Shown here: positions 49,510 through 59,400 of the stretch, in pieces
Numbering within the stretch: the first letter of the stretch is position 1
How the letters are laid out: every line of letters begins with the position of its first letter
Assembly (NCBI GenBank): GCA_927441705.1
Contig: CAKMKH010000043.1
Span: 1-64,000, forward strand
Length of the DNA: 64,000 nucleotides
Direction: 5' to 3'
Source of the DNA: an uncultured Acholeplasmataceae bacterium
GTDB lineage: Bacteria; Bacillota_I; Bacilli_A; Acholeplasmatales; Acholeplasmataceae
The notes under the pieces: model-generated
Told to the model about the DNA's origin: nothing
The model's input: the letters and a program-made list of their open reading frames with translations, nothing else
Databases searched by the model: none
Program-made: the position numbers and the translations under genes

Positions 49510-50355
49510 TTATTCGTATGCTAAATATATGCCTAGTCCACCTAATCCAACATGAGCGGATATAACTGGTGAGATAATACCAGTAATTTTTACATGAACT
49601 TTATCCCCCAATTGATAAATCTCATGTTCTAGTTGTTTTGCTTCAGTTGATCGATCAACATAAGCAATTCTAACCACAACGTCTTTGCCATATTCTAACA
49701 ATGATTCAACTTGTTTAATCAAATACAACATAACATTATTAAAATTTCTTGCTTTATGTTCGACGTCTAAGACGCCTCGTCTAAATCTTAATATAGGTTT
49801 AATCTTTAACATGTTGCCAATCATTGCAGACATTTTGCTTAATCTACCATTTAAATAAAGTGTTTGTAAGTTATCAACAGTAAACACTAGTGAGCCTTGA
49901 TCTTTGAGTTGATCTAAATAACTAACTGCTTCACTTGCGGTGTGTCCCTCATTTAAATACTCAAGAATCTTTTCAGCTAAATATCCAGAACCATTAATTG
50001 TCGATTCAGTATCAATTACAATAACTTTATCACTATCAAGTATAGTTTTTGCTAGTGTTGCACTATTAAGTGTCCCGCTTAAAGATTTCGATAATGTTAA
50101 GCAAAGTACTTCATCATAATTTTCTAATTGTTCTTCGAATGCTTTTTTAAAAGTATCTGGTGACGGTTGAGATGTTTTTACTTGTTTCTTGTCTTGTAAA
50201 GCTTTTACAACTAAGTTTGGATCAATTTTTCCATCTACATACTCCTCTGAACCAATGATCACTTTTAATGGCGCAACTGAAATATGTTCCGATTTAACCA
50301 ATTTTTCGTCTAGTCCGAATGTTGAATCAACCACTAAACCAACTTTTCTTGTCAT
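49510..50355 (-). CDS. DegV-family fatty-acid-binding protein
   Basis: The 281-residue protein has the DegV start VGLVVDSTFGLDEKLV, the TSQPSPDTFKKAFEE loop (about 67-81), CLTLSKSLSGTLNSA and the C-terminal GGLGIYLAYE. DegV proteins (FakB) hold a fatty acid for phosphorylation by FakA; the FakA gene is not in the window. The ATG at 50355 is chosen because GGAGG lies 8 nt upstream. A terminator separates it from the nifU-like gene. Confidence 0.93.
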   Translation of the reverse strand: MTRKVGLVVDSTFGLDEKLVKSEHISVAPLKVIIGSEEYVDGKIDPNLVVKALQDKKQVKTSQPSPDTFKKAFEEQLENYDEVLCLTLSKSLSGTLNSATLAKTILDSDKVIVIDTESTINGSGYLAEKILEYLNEGHTASEAVSYLDQLKDQGSLVFTVDNLQTLYLNGRLSKMSAMIGNMLKIKPILRFRRGVLDVEHKARNFNNVMLYLIKQVESLLEYGKDVVVRIAYVDRSTEAKQLEHEIYQLGDKVHVKITGIISPVISAHVGLGGLGIYLAYE

Positions 50356-50384
50356 ATATATTCCTCCATTTTTTATCAAAAAGA

Positions 50385-50402
50385 CGGTCTCAAAGACCGC
50401 CT
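50385..50402 (-). terminator. Terminator after the NifU-like gene
   Basis: A 6-bp stem CGGTCT/AGACCG with a 3-nt loop, then TCTTTTTG on the minus strand, lies between the NifU-like gene and the DegV gene. Confidence 0.7.
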
Positions 50403-50408
50403 GTTTTT

Positions 50409-50639
50409 TTAATCAACTGTAACAACAGCAATAATGCCAGGCACGTTTTCTAATAACATGGTTTCGATACCTTGCTTTAATGTAACATCAAGTGCCACGC
50501 AACCATCGCATGCCCCCATCATTTTTACATAAACGATACCATCTTCAACATTAATGATTTCTATGTCTCCACCATCACGTTGCAAATACGGTCTTACTTT
50601 ATGAATTAAGTCATGAACTTGTTTTGTAGTTTCATCCAT
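50409..50639 (-). CDS. NifU-like iron-sulfur scaffold protein
   Basis: The 76-residue protein is a stand-alone NFU domain with RPYLQRDGGDIEIINVEDG and the cluster-binding CxxC in MGACDGCVALDVTL (about 46-49). It delivers iron-sulfur clusters. Possible users in the window include the 4Fe-4S aldo/keto reductase. It follows yutD, as yutI and yutD are close neighbours in Bacillus. Confidence 0.95.
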   Translation of the reverse strand: MDETTKQVHDLIHKVRPYLQRDGGDIEIINVEDGIVYVKMMGACDGCVALDVTLKQGIETMLLENVPGIIAVVTVD

Positions 50640-50698
50640 ATTTATTCACCTCTTTAACATATTAAGTATATAACAATATGCGAGAAGTTGCAATGAAT

Positions 50699-50974
50699 TT
50701 AATCATTATTTTTTATACGCTTTAAAATGTAATAGCCACAATTAAAATTACAAGACTCACTTAAGTAATCCGGTATTCTTTTATACCCGTTTGGACTTTT
50801 AGGATCTGAATTAAAACCTTTTAGTCTAAGCTTTTCTGAAGACATGTCTCCTACTAAATATGTATATCTGTCAAATGCGACATCAACATATCTTTCAATA
50901 AATAGTTGTAGGTCAAATGCTTCTTTATAATCTTTTATTAGTTCAAAATTTCCAATTTCTGTTTCTATCAACAT
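50699..50974 (-). CDS. yutD: YutD-family protein (DUF1027)
   Basis: The 91-residue protein matches the recalled YutD pattern: N-terminal FELIKDYKEAFDLQLFIERY, central YLVGDMSSEKLRLKGF and terminal SCNFNCGYYILKRI. The function of the family is unknown. It starts 2 nt after ispDF in the operon headed by dacA, with the nifU-like gene behind it. Confidence 0.85.
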   Translation of the reverse strand: MLIETEIGNFELIKDYKEAFDLQLFIERYVDVAFDRYTYLVGDMSSEKLRLKGFNSDPKSPNGYKRIPDYLSESCNFNCGYYILKRIKNND

Positions 50975-50976
50975 AA

Positions 50977-52098
50977 TTACTCCTTCTTTAATAAGACAAC
51001 TGCTTCAGCTGCCATTGCTTTTTCATTGCCTATAGCATCCATGTGCTCATAAGTTGTAGCTTTTATACTTAAATCTTCTAATTTAATAGATAGTTTAGAA
51101 GCTATATTTTCTCTCATTTTATTAATATATGAACTTAGTTTAGGCGTTTGTGCATAAATGGTTGCATCTATATTATTAATGATATATCCTGCATGCTTAA
51201 TCTTTTGATATACATTTTGTAATAAGATCATTGATGAAATATTCTTATATCTATCATCGGTATCTGGAAAATGTGTGCCTAAATCTCCTAGTGCTAATGC
51301 ACCTAGCATTGCCTCTGAAATTGCATGTAACAAAACATCTGCATCACTATGTCCAACTAGTCCTTTTTCATGTTCTATTTCAATGCCACCTAATATTAAT
51401 TTTCTATCTTCTTTTAATTGATGAAGATCAAAACTGTGACCAATACGCATACTTTTTACACCTTCTAATTGTGTTTTTAGATTAATGAAATCATTAAAAT
51501 ATGTCATTTTAGGATTAGGCTCTTCATTAATAATAACATGGATATGTTGTTCTGGATAAAATGACTGATATAAACTGATATCATCATCAAATGAAGCATT
51601 GTTTCTAATATAAGCATATCTTATCTTTTCAGTTAAAAAAGCTTGCGGTGTTTGTGCTAATATATGCTGATTGCGATCTAATGACTTTAATAGGTTTTTA
51701 TCATAATATTTTAAAGCAGAAACAACTGGTTCAGCTAATATTACCGCATCATGCATTTCTAATGCTTTTTCGATATTATTAATAGCTTTAACTGAGATAA
51801 GCGGTCTAGCTGCATCATGAATATATACATAAGGAGTAGTTACTTCTTTTAGTCCTTTTTGTACACTCTCACTTCTGGTTTTTCCACCAATAACTATTTT
51901 AACTCTATGATCCACATAATCCATGATTTCATTCATATCAGATTTAGATACAACTAAGCAAATATTAAATCCTGCTGCTTGAAATGCTTCAACACTATAC
52001 ATGAATAATGGTTTGTTATTAACTTTAAATAGCACTTTAGATTCCTTTAATTCTGATCTGCTTCCTGTGCCTGCAGCAACAATTAAAGCTGTGTTCAT
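50977..52098 (-). CDS. ispDF: Bifunctional IspD-IspF (MEP isoprenoid pathway)
   Basis: The 373-residue fusion has IspD (about 1-215): AAGTGSRS near the start with the Lys in ESKVLFKV, and VYIHDAARPLIS. IspF (about 217-373) follows: RIGHSFDLHQL, GGIEIEHEKGLVGHSDADVL with metal-binding Asp and His, and the terminal GIGNEKAMAAEAVVLL-like region. It makes CDP-methylerythritol and later the cyclic diphosphate. With ispE at the right edge, three steps of the pathway are encoded here. The fusion is best known from Proteobacteria. It overlaps the cyclo-ligase gene by 4 bp. Confidence 0.96.
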   Translation of the reverse strand: MNTALIVAAGTGSRSELKESKVLFKVNNKPLFMYSVEAFQAAGFNICLVVSKSDMNEIMDYVDHRVKIVIGGKTRSESVQKGLKEVTTPYVYIHDAARPLISVKAINNIEKALEMHDAVILAEPVVSALKYYDKNLLKSLDRNQHILAQTPQAFLTEKIRYAYIRNNASFDDDISLYQSFYPEQHIHVIINEEPNPKMTYFNDFINLKTQLEGVKSMRIGHSFDLHQLKEDRKLILGGIEIEHEKGLVGHSDADVLLHAISEAMLGALALGDLGTHFPDTDDRYKNISSMILLQNVYQKIKHAGYIINNIDATIYAQTPKLSSYINKMRENIASKLSIKLEDLSIKATTYEHMDAIGNEKAMAAEAVVLLKKE

Positions 52099-52622
52099 AA
52101 TGACCCCTTTATGTATTCATCTAGTTTTTGGTCAAGAGGTGTTGTTTCTATTTCATCTACTTCTTGAAAATCATATATGACGCCTAGTTTGTATTTAATT
52201 TTATGGTCTTTGATATATCGATCATAATATCCTTTGCCATAACCAACTCTTGAGTTATTTTTTGATATAGCCAATGCTGGTACAATCATTAAGTCGATTG
52301 TATCTTGATACAATGTTTCTTCTGTAGATGGCTCTGATATACCAAAACTACTTTTTATCCATTTCATATTTTTATGATAAACATAAAATTCCATATTAGA
52401 TTGATGAACTCTAGGAAATAAAAATGTCTTATCTATCTCTAGAAGTTCAGTTAAGTCTATTTCGTCAGATATTGGATGAAAAATTGAAACAGTTTTTGCG
52501 TTTATAAAATGAGGGTGGTTTCTTATTTGAGTCAAAATTGATTGATCTCTATTTTGTTTTTCTACAAGGCTTTGATTTCTACGCATTAAAATCATCTTGT
52601 TTCTAATCTCTCTTTTTTTCAT
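52095..52622 (-). CDS. 5-formyltetrahydrofolate cyclo-ligase
   Basis: The 175-residue protein has the N-terminal Lys-Arg region KREIRNKMILMRRNQS, FHPISDEIDL, DLMIVPALAI and RVGYGKGYYDRYI (nucleotide/folate-binding Gly-rich loop). It converts 5-formyl-THF to 5,10-methenyl-THF with ATP. The ATG at 52622 gives an ATGA overlap with the upstream gene, which supports that start over 52646. It is in the dacA operon. Confidence 0.94.
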   Translation of the reverse strand: MKKREIRNKMILMRRNQSLVEKQNRDQSILTQIRNHPHFINAKTVSIFHPISDEIDLTELLEIDKTFLFPRVHQSNMEFYVYHKNMKWIKSSFGISEPSTEETLYQDTIDLMIVPALAISKNNSRVGYGKGYYDRYIKDHKIKYKLGVIYDFQEVDEIETTPLDQKLDEYIKGSL

Positions 52623-54208
52623 GAAACGATATCCTTGTAATAGCATCCATGAGATGAAAATTGTGGGTTTAATGAAATTCTTAATGCTTGATATGCAGCT
52701 TGATATAACTGATGTTCATCATGTGCATCGCTTCCACCTATTGCAATGCCTGCAAAGACTTCTAGAGTTTCAGTAATAGAACCATATTGCATATTTAAGT
52801 TTAAGAAAGTTGGATTTGATTTTATCCCATTAGATAATATTTCCATTTTTCTTGGATCTGTAATTGTAATTGCGAATTCAATACCAGTAACCCTAAACAA
52901 ATCGCCAGATTCAGATACAAATGAAGACTTCATTTTTTTAATGTATTCTGCCATAAGCATATTACCTACTTCACGACCATGATCCTCATTAATTTTAGGT
53001 ATATTTTGAAGTCTAAAGACAACAAGCTGAAAATATCGGTTGTCATTGAATAACTTGTGCATGTGTGCAATAAATTCGTTTCTATCTTGTAATAAATCCA
53101 GAATGTCAATATGACTTGCTTGAAAATGCTTAGTTTGCATCGGATTAAGTGTTCCCATTATAATAGCGCTATGTGTATCTTCAAAAAGTCTTTTCCCTTT
53201 TTCTTTAAACCACACATATCTACCATTTACTTTTATTCTATACGACGTTTGGTATTGAGTTTTATTAATTGTTAAATCGCCCAATATAGCCAAATATTTC
53301 TTTAAATCTTCTGATTCTATGAGTCTTCTAAAATCGGTTAAATCTAATAAATTGCTAGGTAAATTTAGAGCAGATACTAAACTATCTGAAGCCCAAATTG
53401 TTCTTTCATCTAGGTCTATATAAAACAATCCTTCTTCACTTAATTCAAGAGTTGCAATAAATTTATGTCTTATGCTTTCTAGTTCTGTATTTCTTTCGTT
53501 TAATTCTTTTTCAACTGCTAGCAAGTCAAAGTCTGTTTTCTTTTCACCAACACAAATTCTTCCTTTATACTTTCCAAATGAGAATACTGGTTGCATAACT
53601 AAATGCAATAATATAGGGTTGCCGGATTCATTTAGAAACTGTAGCTCTTGTACTTCAGAATCGTTTGGTTTTGCATTTTCCCGATAATTCAAATATAAAT
53701 TTTCTAATTGTCTATTGTTTATGTCAACACCATTTAGTTTTGTAAATCTAATTGTCTTATTAAATATAGTAAATAGTTTCTTTCCAATTAAATCTTCTTT
53801 ATCCATACCAAGTTCTTGTAATAAACTTTGTGAAATATCTTTAATTTTTTCTTTTTTATCAACTACATAATATGCATTCCATCTACTGTTTTTTATAGAT
53901 TTCACAAATAGTTGATAGTGATTTGCTTTAAGTGCTGCTGTTTTAAATGCTTGATATAGAACAAGCAAGAATATTAAATAAACAAAGAAATTAAATCCGA
54001 TATATATAATTGTGTATAATTCATTTTGTAAGATGATGCTATGATACATAACAAAAACCATCACAGCGATGGCTATGTTTAAAAAAGATACAATTAATCT
54101 GTTTTTTAGTACTTTCTCACTTTGTATCGATTGCATAACAATAAGTACCAAAGTAAATATAGAAATAATCAGAGGGTAAATCGGGTGTTGCAAAAGATCT
54201 TGTAACAT
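52619..54208 (-). CDS. Membrane sensor with PAS domains and degenerate GGDEF domain
   Basis: The protein of about 529 residues has three or four N-terminal helices (about 8-95), a PAS-like region (about 105-235), a coiled coil, a second PAS domain (about 250-355) and a C-terminal GGDEF-like domain (about 370-529). The signature there is replaced by VTGIEF, so diguanylate cyclase activity is unlikely. The layout (membrane, PAS, degenerate GGDEF) is that of the c-di-AMP phosphodiesterase GdpP without its DHH/DHHA1 catalytic part. It lies in the dacA operon. A TTG at 54223 is an alternative start; neither has a strong ribosome-binding site. Confidence 0.82.
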   Translation of the reverse strand: MLQDLLQHPIYPLIISIFTLVLIVMQSIQSEKVLKNRLIVSFLNIAIAVMVFVMYHSIILQNELYTIIYIGFNFFVYLIFLLVLYQAFKTAALKANHYQLFVKSIKNSRWNAYYVVDKKEKIKDISQSLLQELGMDKEDLIGKKLFTIFNKTIRFTKLNGVDINNRQLENLYLNYRENAKPNDSEVQELQFLNESGNPILLHLVMQPVFSFGKYKGRICVGEKKTDFDLLAVEKELNERNTELESIRHKFIATLELSEEGLFYIDLDERTIWASDSLVSALNLPSNLLDLTDFRRLIESEDLKKYLAILGDLTINKTQYQTSYRIKVNGRYVWFKEKGKRLFEDTHSAIIMGTLNPMQTKHFQASHIDILDLLQDRNEFIAHMHKLFNDNRYFQLVVFRLQNIPKINEDHGREVGNMLMAEYIKKMKSSFVSESGDLFRVTGIEFAITITDPRKMEILSNGIKSNPTFLNLNMQYGSITETLEVFAGIAIGGSDAHDEHQLYQAAYQALRISLNPQFSSHGCYYKDIVS

Positions 54209-54216
54209 ATGATTAA

Positions 54217-54393
54217 TTACCAACCGTAGTATGGCTTAGCATACATAAAGAATACAATAATCAATGTGATAATGAATGTTACTAAAACGCACAAAAATGG
54301 ACGTTTGCTAAAAAAGTTTGTTATTTTCTCTGATACATTTCTATTCGATATAATTTTAAATGGTTCAATAAAAAACAATAAAAATTTCTTCAT
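54217..54393 (-). CDS. 58-residue single-helix membrane protein
   Basis: This short gene has a perfect AGGAGG 6-7 nt before its ATG. It starts 10 nt after the dacA stop and ends just before the degenerate GGDEF gene. The product begins KKFLLFFIEPFKIISNR, has a basic amphipathic middle, one membrane helix (about 34-51) and the tail AKPYYGW. It was found by reading the gap, because it is too short for common length cut-offs. The tight spacing on both sides implies co-translation. I know no family for it. It occupies the place where cdaR follows dacA in Firmicutes. Confidence 0.8.
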   Translation of the reverse strand: MKKFLLFFIEPFKIISNRNVSEKITNFFSKRPFLCVLVTFIITLIIVFFMYAKPYYGW

Positions 54394-54403
54394 GTGAACC
54401 TCC

Positions 54404-55150
54404 TTATTTCATAAACATATTTAGGTATTCTAAAAGTTTATCACGATCATTCATTTTTAATAAAATACCTTCAATAGCAACAGATATGTTACCTGTTTCT
54501 TCTGACACTAAAATTGTTAAACTATCTGTAATCTCACTAATACCTAACCCAGCACGATGACGAGAACCCATTGTTTTATCATAATTTTGGTTATCTGATA
54601 AAACAAAGTATGCCCCAGCACATAAAATTTGATCTCCTCTTATGATAACTGCTCCATCATGAAGCGGTGTGTTTGGAATAAATATGTTAATTAATAATTC
54701 TTTTGAAACTTCACTATTCATCATAATAGCTCTTTCAGCATATTGATCTAGTGTATTATGTTTTTCAACAGTGATGAGTGCACCAATTTGTTGTGAGGCT
54801 AATACCATCACAGCATCTACGATGTGTTGCTTTGTTCTTTCAGAGCCCATTTCAAAATCATCTCTGACTTTTTCTTGTTTCCAAATGATCTCAAGTGATC
54901 TTCTTAAATCAGGCGCCATGATAATGATGATAATAATTGGAAGCCAACCAACAATATAGCCTAATATGGATGAACTGGCAAGAATGTCTGCTATACCAAT
55001 TAAATAATAGGCAATGTAGATGACTAATACTGATAAAACAACACTAAATATTCTTTTATTATTGATTAGAAATTTAAATAGAAAAAATACTAACACCCAT
55101 ATGATGTAAAAGTCTACGATAAATTTCCAGATTGGTTGTCCTAAAATCAT
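54404..55150 (-). CDS. dacA: Diadenylate cyclase (c-di-AMP synthase, CdaA type)
   Basis: The 248-residue protein makes cyclic di-AMP from two ATP. It has three N-terminal membrane helices (about 10-80) and the DAC domain with DGA at 165-167 (TPLHDGAVII) and RHR at 197-199 (GSRHRAGLG), both intact. The ATG at 55150 follows AAAGGAGAG; longer starts would extend into the promoter region. It heads the operon dacA-small protein-GGDEF sensor-cyclo-ligase-ispDF-yutD. The usual partners cdaR and glmM are not adjacent. Confidence 0.96.
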   Translation of the reverse strand: MILGQPIWKFIVDFYIIWVLVFFLFKFLINNKRIFSVVLSVLVIYIAYYLIGIADILASSSILGYIVGWLPIIIIIIMAPDLRRSLEIIWKQEKVRDDFEMGSERTKQHIVDAVMVLASQQIGALITVEKHNTLDQYAERAIMMNSEVSKELLINIFIPNTPLHDGAVIIRGDQILCAGAYFVLSDNQNYDKTMGSRHRAGLGISEITDSLTILVSEETGNISVAIEGILLKMNDRDKLLEYLNMFMK

Positions 55151-55216
55151 AATATCAGCTCTCCTTTTAACTATTTTAATTATAACACAATCTATCGATG
55201 GTTTAAATGGATAAAA

Positions 55217-55251
55217 AATACCAAAGAGCATGGATTTAGCCCTTTGGTATT
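55217..55251 (-). terminator. Terminator of the aminotransferase gene
   Basis: A 10-bp stem AATACCAAAG/CTTTGGTATT encloses a 15-nt loop, followed by a T-rich tract on the minus strand. It lies 5 nt after the stop. Confidence 0.8.
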
Positions 55252-55255
55252 TTAT

Positions 55256-56431
55256 TTATAAATATGCTTGAATTTTTTTAGATAATCCGTCAATTTCTTT
55301 GAGAGATATGCTGCATAATGCTATTCTAATTCCATTTTCCATTGGAACTACAAATATACCGTCCTCTGATAGTTTTTCATAAACTTCCATAGGTTTATCT
55401 GTCAATACAATTACGTAGAATCCCGATTTAAATGGATATGTTTTTAATCCTAATTGGTTAGCTTGTGATATGAATAATTCGCTTCTCTTTGCGACAATAT
55501 CTTTAATATGATTTAAATCTTTAGAAAATAATTTGTAATTATCTGTTTTAGAAAAGTGATTTAAAAGTTCAATAGAAATAGTTGGTGTAGCTGACCATGA
55601 CCCTCTAGCTTCGTTTACAAATCTAGGTCTAAATTGATCAATATGTTTTTTTGATTTCGTTAAACCGATTGCTGCACCTAATCTTAGCCCATAGACACCA
55701 AATGTTTTTGAACCACTGAATGCTAATATGGTCATGACATGCTCTTTGAGTTTTAGAAGTTCTAACATTTTTATTCTATTATCTTCTTCACTTGTATATT
55801 CTAGATATGCGACATCATATAAAAATATAATATCATTTTGTTCATATTTATTTAATATGTCAATAATTCTTGTGAACTCATAATGTGATAATGTATATCC
55901 TGTTGGATTATGACACGGATCGTTAACAATAACAATGATTTGTTTTTGTATGTCACATAATTTATTTAATGATGCATCAAAACTATCTAAATCAAAACCA
56001 TTATCTTTAAACATATTATGTTCATAAATTTTTAAATGTGCACGATCTGCAAATCTATCATATTGCCATCTTATGTTTGATACAAAGATATAATCATTTG
56101 GTTTTGAATACACGGAGAATGTCGATGCTATTGCACCACTTCCTCCTGGTGTCGCACATGCATCAACGAACATTTCTTCTCTGATTTGTTTTTCATACTT
56201 ACCAAAAGTCCACCTAATAACATTGTCTTTAAACTCTTTCCCCCCATCTACTGCTGGATATGGCATTACGCTCATATCTGGTAGTTCCCTTAACGCTTTA
56301 GATACTGAAGGCATCCCTCCAATTTTTCTCTCTTCATCAAAAAACATACCAATAGATGCGTTAATTACATTTGGATTTGTCTTTTGGGCTTCTAAAGCAT
56401 TTTTTGATATTTGTAGAATATCAATTGCCAT
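55256..56431 (-). CDS. PLP-dependent aminotransferase (class I/II)
   Basis: The 391-residue fold type I enzyme has substrate-binding PYPAVDGGKEF (about 69-79), NDPCHNPTGYT (about 163-173), the cofactor Asp-Val-Ala-Tyr region FLYDVAYLEY and the PLP Lys in FSGSKTFGVYGLRLG (about 232-246). It resembles an aromatic/aspartate-type aminotransferase family of Firmicutes that begins with INASIGMFFDE. The exact amino-acid substrate is uncertain. It lies 22 bp downstream of mfd and may share its transcript. Confidence 0.9.
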   Translation of the reverse strand: MAIDILQISKNALEAQKTNPNVINASIGMFFDEERKIGGMPSVSKALRELPDMSVMPYPAVDGGKEFKDNVIRWTFGKYEKQIREEMFVDACATPGGSGAIASTFSVYSKPNDYIFVSNIRWQYDRFADRAHLKIYEHNMFKDNGFDLDSFDASLNKLCDIQKQIIVIVNDPCHNPTGYTLSHYEFTRIIDILNKYEQNDIIFLYDVAYLEYTSEEDNRIKMLELLKLKEHVMTILAFSGSKTFGVYGLRLGAAIGLTKSKKHIDQFRPRFVNEARGSWSATPTISIELLNHFSKTDNYKLFSKDLNHIKDIVAKRSELFISQANQLGLKTYPFKSGFYVIVLTDKPMEVYEKLSEDGIFVVPMENGIRIALCSISLKEIDGLSKKIQAYL

Positions 56432-56453
56432 CTCAATTCACCTCTTCTTTATT

Positions 56454-59400
56454 TTAATTATATATGAAATCGTCTAAAAATTGGTCAAAAACATAAAGCC
56501 AGTGTTGTTTTATGTTTTTTGTAACTAGTTGAATATGTACATGTCCCTTAAAATAACTAAGTCTTACTGGTGCAGTTTTAAAGTTTTCTGCTTTATCAAA
56601 TAATTTTTTGCCATCAATTGTTGATGAGGCTTCCATAGATAGAACAAGTGTTGTTTGATATAATTCTACCATTGTTTTATGTGCTCCCATTTTTGATGAC
56701 AATTTCTTGTATAATTTCTCATACATATATAAAAGTAAATCCGCATCTAGTTCCCCAAAACGATCAACTAATTCTAACTTTAAATCATTGACATCCTCTA
56801 GTCGATTTAACTCACTTATACGTTTGTGTATTTCGATTCTTGCACTATCATGATTTACATAATTAGGATCCACATGTCTAGCTGCATATATTTCATCAAT
56901 TTGAGTAGATTTTGGTTTATCAAGAGATTCTCCAGTAATAGCTTCTTCTAATAGTTTCATATATAGTTCTATACCAACACTATCAATAAATCCAGATTGC
57001 TCAGCACCCAAAATATCCCCCGCACCTCTAATTGATAAATCTCTCATCGCAATCTTATATCCACTACCGAGTGCTGTGAAATCTTGAATTGCTGATAGTC
57101 GCTTTTTCGCTTCATCGTTTATATCTTTAAATTGATCGTATAGTAAATATGCATAAGCGATGCGATCAGATCTTCCTACTCTACCTCTAATTTGGTAGAG
57201 TTGTGATAATCCGAGTTTATCAGCATCATGAATGATTAATGTATTTGTATTAGGTATGTCAACACCTGTTTCAATAATTGTTGTTGAAACCAATATATCA
57301 TATTGATGATCAATAAAATCTGAAATAACCGATTCTAATCCTTCTCGGTTCATTTTTCCGTGAGCATAAGTGATTCTAGCTTCTGGAACTAAATTTTGTA
57401 ATCTTTTTACCATACCCTCTATCCCTTTAACTTGATTAAATAGGTAAAAGACTTGTCCACCTCTTGCAAGTTCTCTTGTGATTGCTTCTTTGACTAAAGC
57501 ATCTTGTCTTTCAACTACATAAGTTTGTACTGGATAACGATTCATTGGTGGTGTTTCAATCATAGATAAATCTTTTAAACCCATTAAAGACATTTGTAAA
57601 GTTCTTGGAATCGGAGTTGCAGATAAGGTTAGTGTATCAACATTATGTTTTATTTCTCTAATTTTTTCTTTATGTTCAACACCAAAGCGTTGTTCTTCAT
57701 CAATAATAAGTAATCCTAAGTCTTTGTATTTAATATCACCGGATAGTAAACGGTGTGTTCCAATCACTACATCTATATAACCTTTACTTAATTTTTCAAT
57801 GACCTGTTTTTGTTGCTTTGCAGTAACAAATCTACTTAGGAGTGCGACATTAGCACCGTATTTATCAAAGCGCTCTTTAAACGTATAAAAATGTTGACGA
57901 GCAAGGATTGTTGTAGGTACCAAGTATAATACTTGTTTTTGATTTAAAACAGCTTTAAAAGCTGCACGTAATGCGACTTCAGTTTTTCCAAATCCAACAT
58001 CTCCACAAATTAAACGATCCATTGGTTTATTTTCTTGCATGTCATGTTTAGTTTCAATGATTGCTCTTTGTTGATCTCTAGTCGTTTCAAATTTAAAGTC
58101 TCTTTCGAAAGCTTCCATCATATCGTTATCTTTAGAGTACGCAAACCCTACAGCTTGATCTCTAATCGCATATAACTTAATTAAACGATCGCTTAAGTCT
58201 TTGATACGCATTCTTACGCTTGCTTTTGTCTTACTCCAGGTTTTGCCACCCATTTTTGATAGTTTAGGTCTTTGTCCTTCATAACTACTATATTTAAGTA
58301 CCATATCAATTTGGTCCATAGGAACATATAGTGACTCGTCATTTGCATAAATGATTTGAAGGTAATCTCTTTTTTCTGAACTAAGCTCCATTGTTTTTAG
58401 ACCAACATATTGTCCAATACCATAATCATAATGAACAACATAATCTCCAACGGATAAATCATCAATCTGTCTGATTTTTGTTGATTGGTTAAGAACACTA
58501 CGATATCTAATCGCAGGTCTCATTTTATAGGAAAATATTTCTGACTCATCTAAAATAATGACTTTATCTTTATGAGAGATAAATGAACCATAGCTGGAAA
58601 TATCAAGTAAGAAAATTCCAGTTATATCTTTTATTTGTCTTTCATAAGATAAGTTTTTACTATGTAGAAATGATTTCATTTCATCAAAATAATGTTTAGT
58701 TTTAAGGCACAAAAATATTTTGTATTTGCCTATATAATCAAATATATCGGTATAAAACAATTGCATATTTGATTGATAAGTATTAGTTGCTTGTATATTT
58801 AGATTGTATCCCTCATTATTCGATATACCAAAGTTGTCAATTTCTATGTGTTTTATTGTTAGCATTTCTGATAAAGTCAATCGATAGGCTATCGATAAAA
58901 AAGCTCGACCACTCATCGTTACAGCATATGTTTCTAAATCATTTTTTATATGTTCATCATTGACTTTCATTTTATGAGTATCTATCATAAATATTTCATG
59001 TTCAGTTGAAAAGTCAATAAGTGTGGTTTTTTCTTGATTAAAAAACGGGATATATATATTTAATCCATCTAGTTTTTGTCTTAACTCTAAATTCTCAATA
59101 TCTTGATTAAATTTATCTGACTCCCTTTCAGATAAATCAAATGCATCAAAGTGTTTTCTAATATTTGATATTGCTTTAGTTTTCATTTGATCAGTATAGA
59201 ATAATTCGTGTATTGGAGCGATTTCCACTTGATCTACTTCAGCAAAACTCCTTTGATCTTCAACTTTAAATACTTTGATTTGTTCCAATATATCATCAAA
59301 AAAATCTAGTCTAAATGGATGCTCATTATTCAAAGGAAAAATATCTAAGATATGTCCTCTTAAAGAAAACTCGCCAGGATTTTCAACAGTAAATGCTCTT

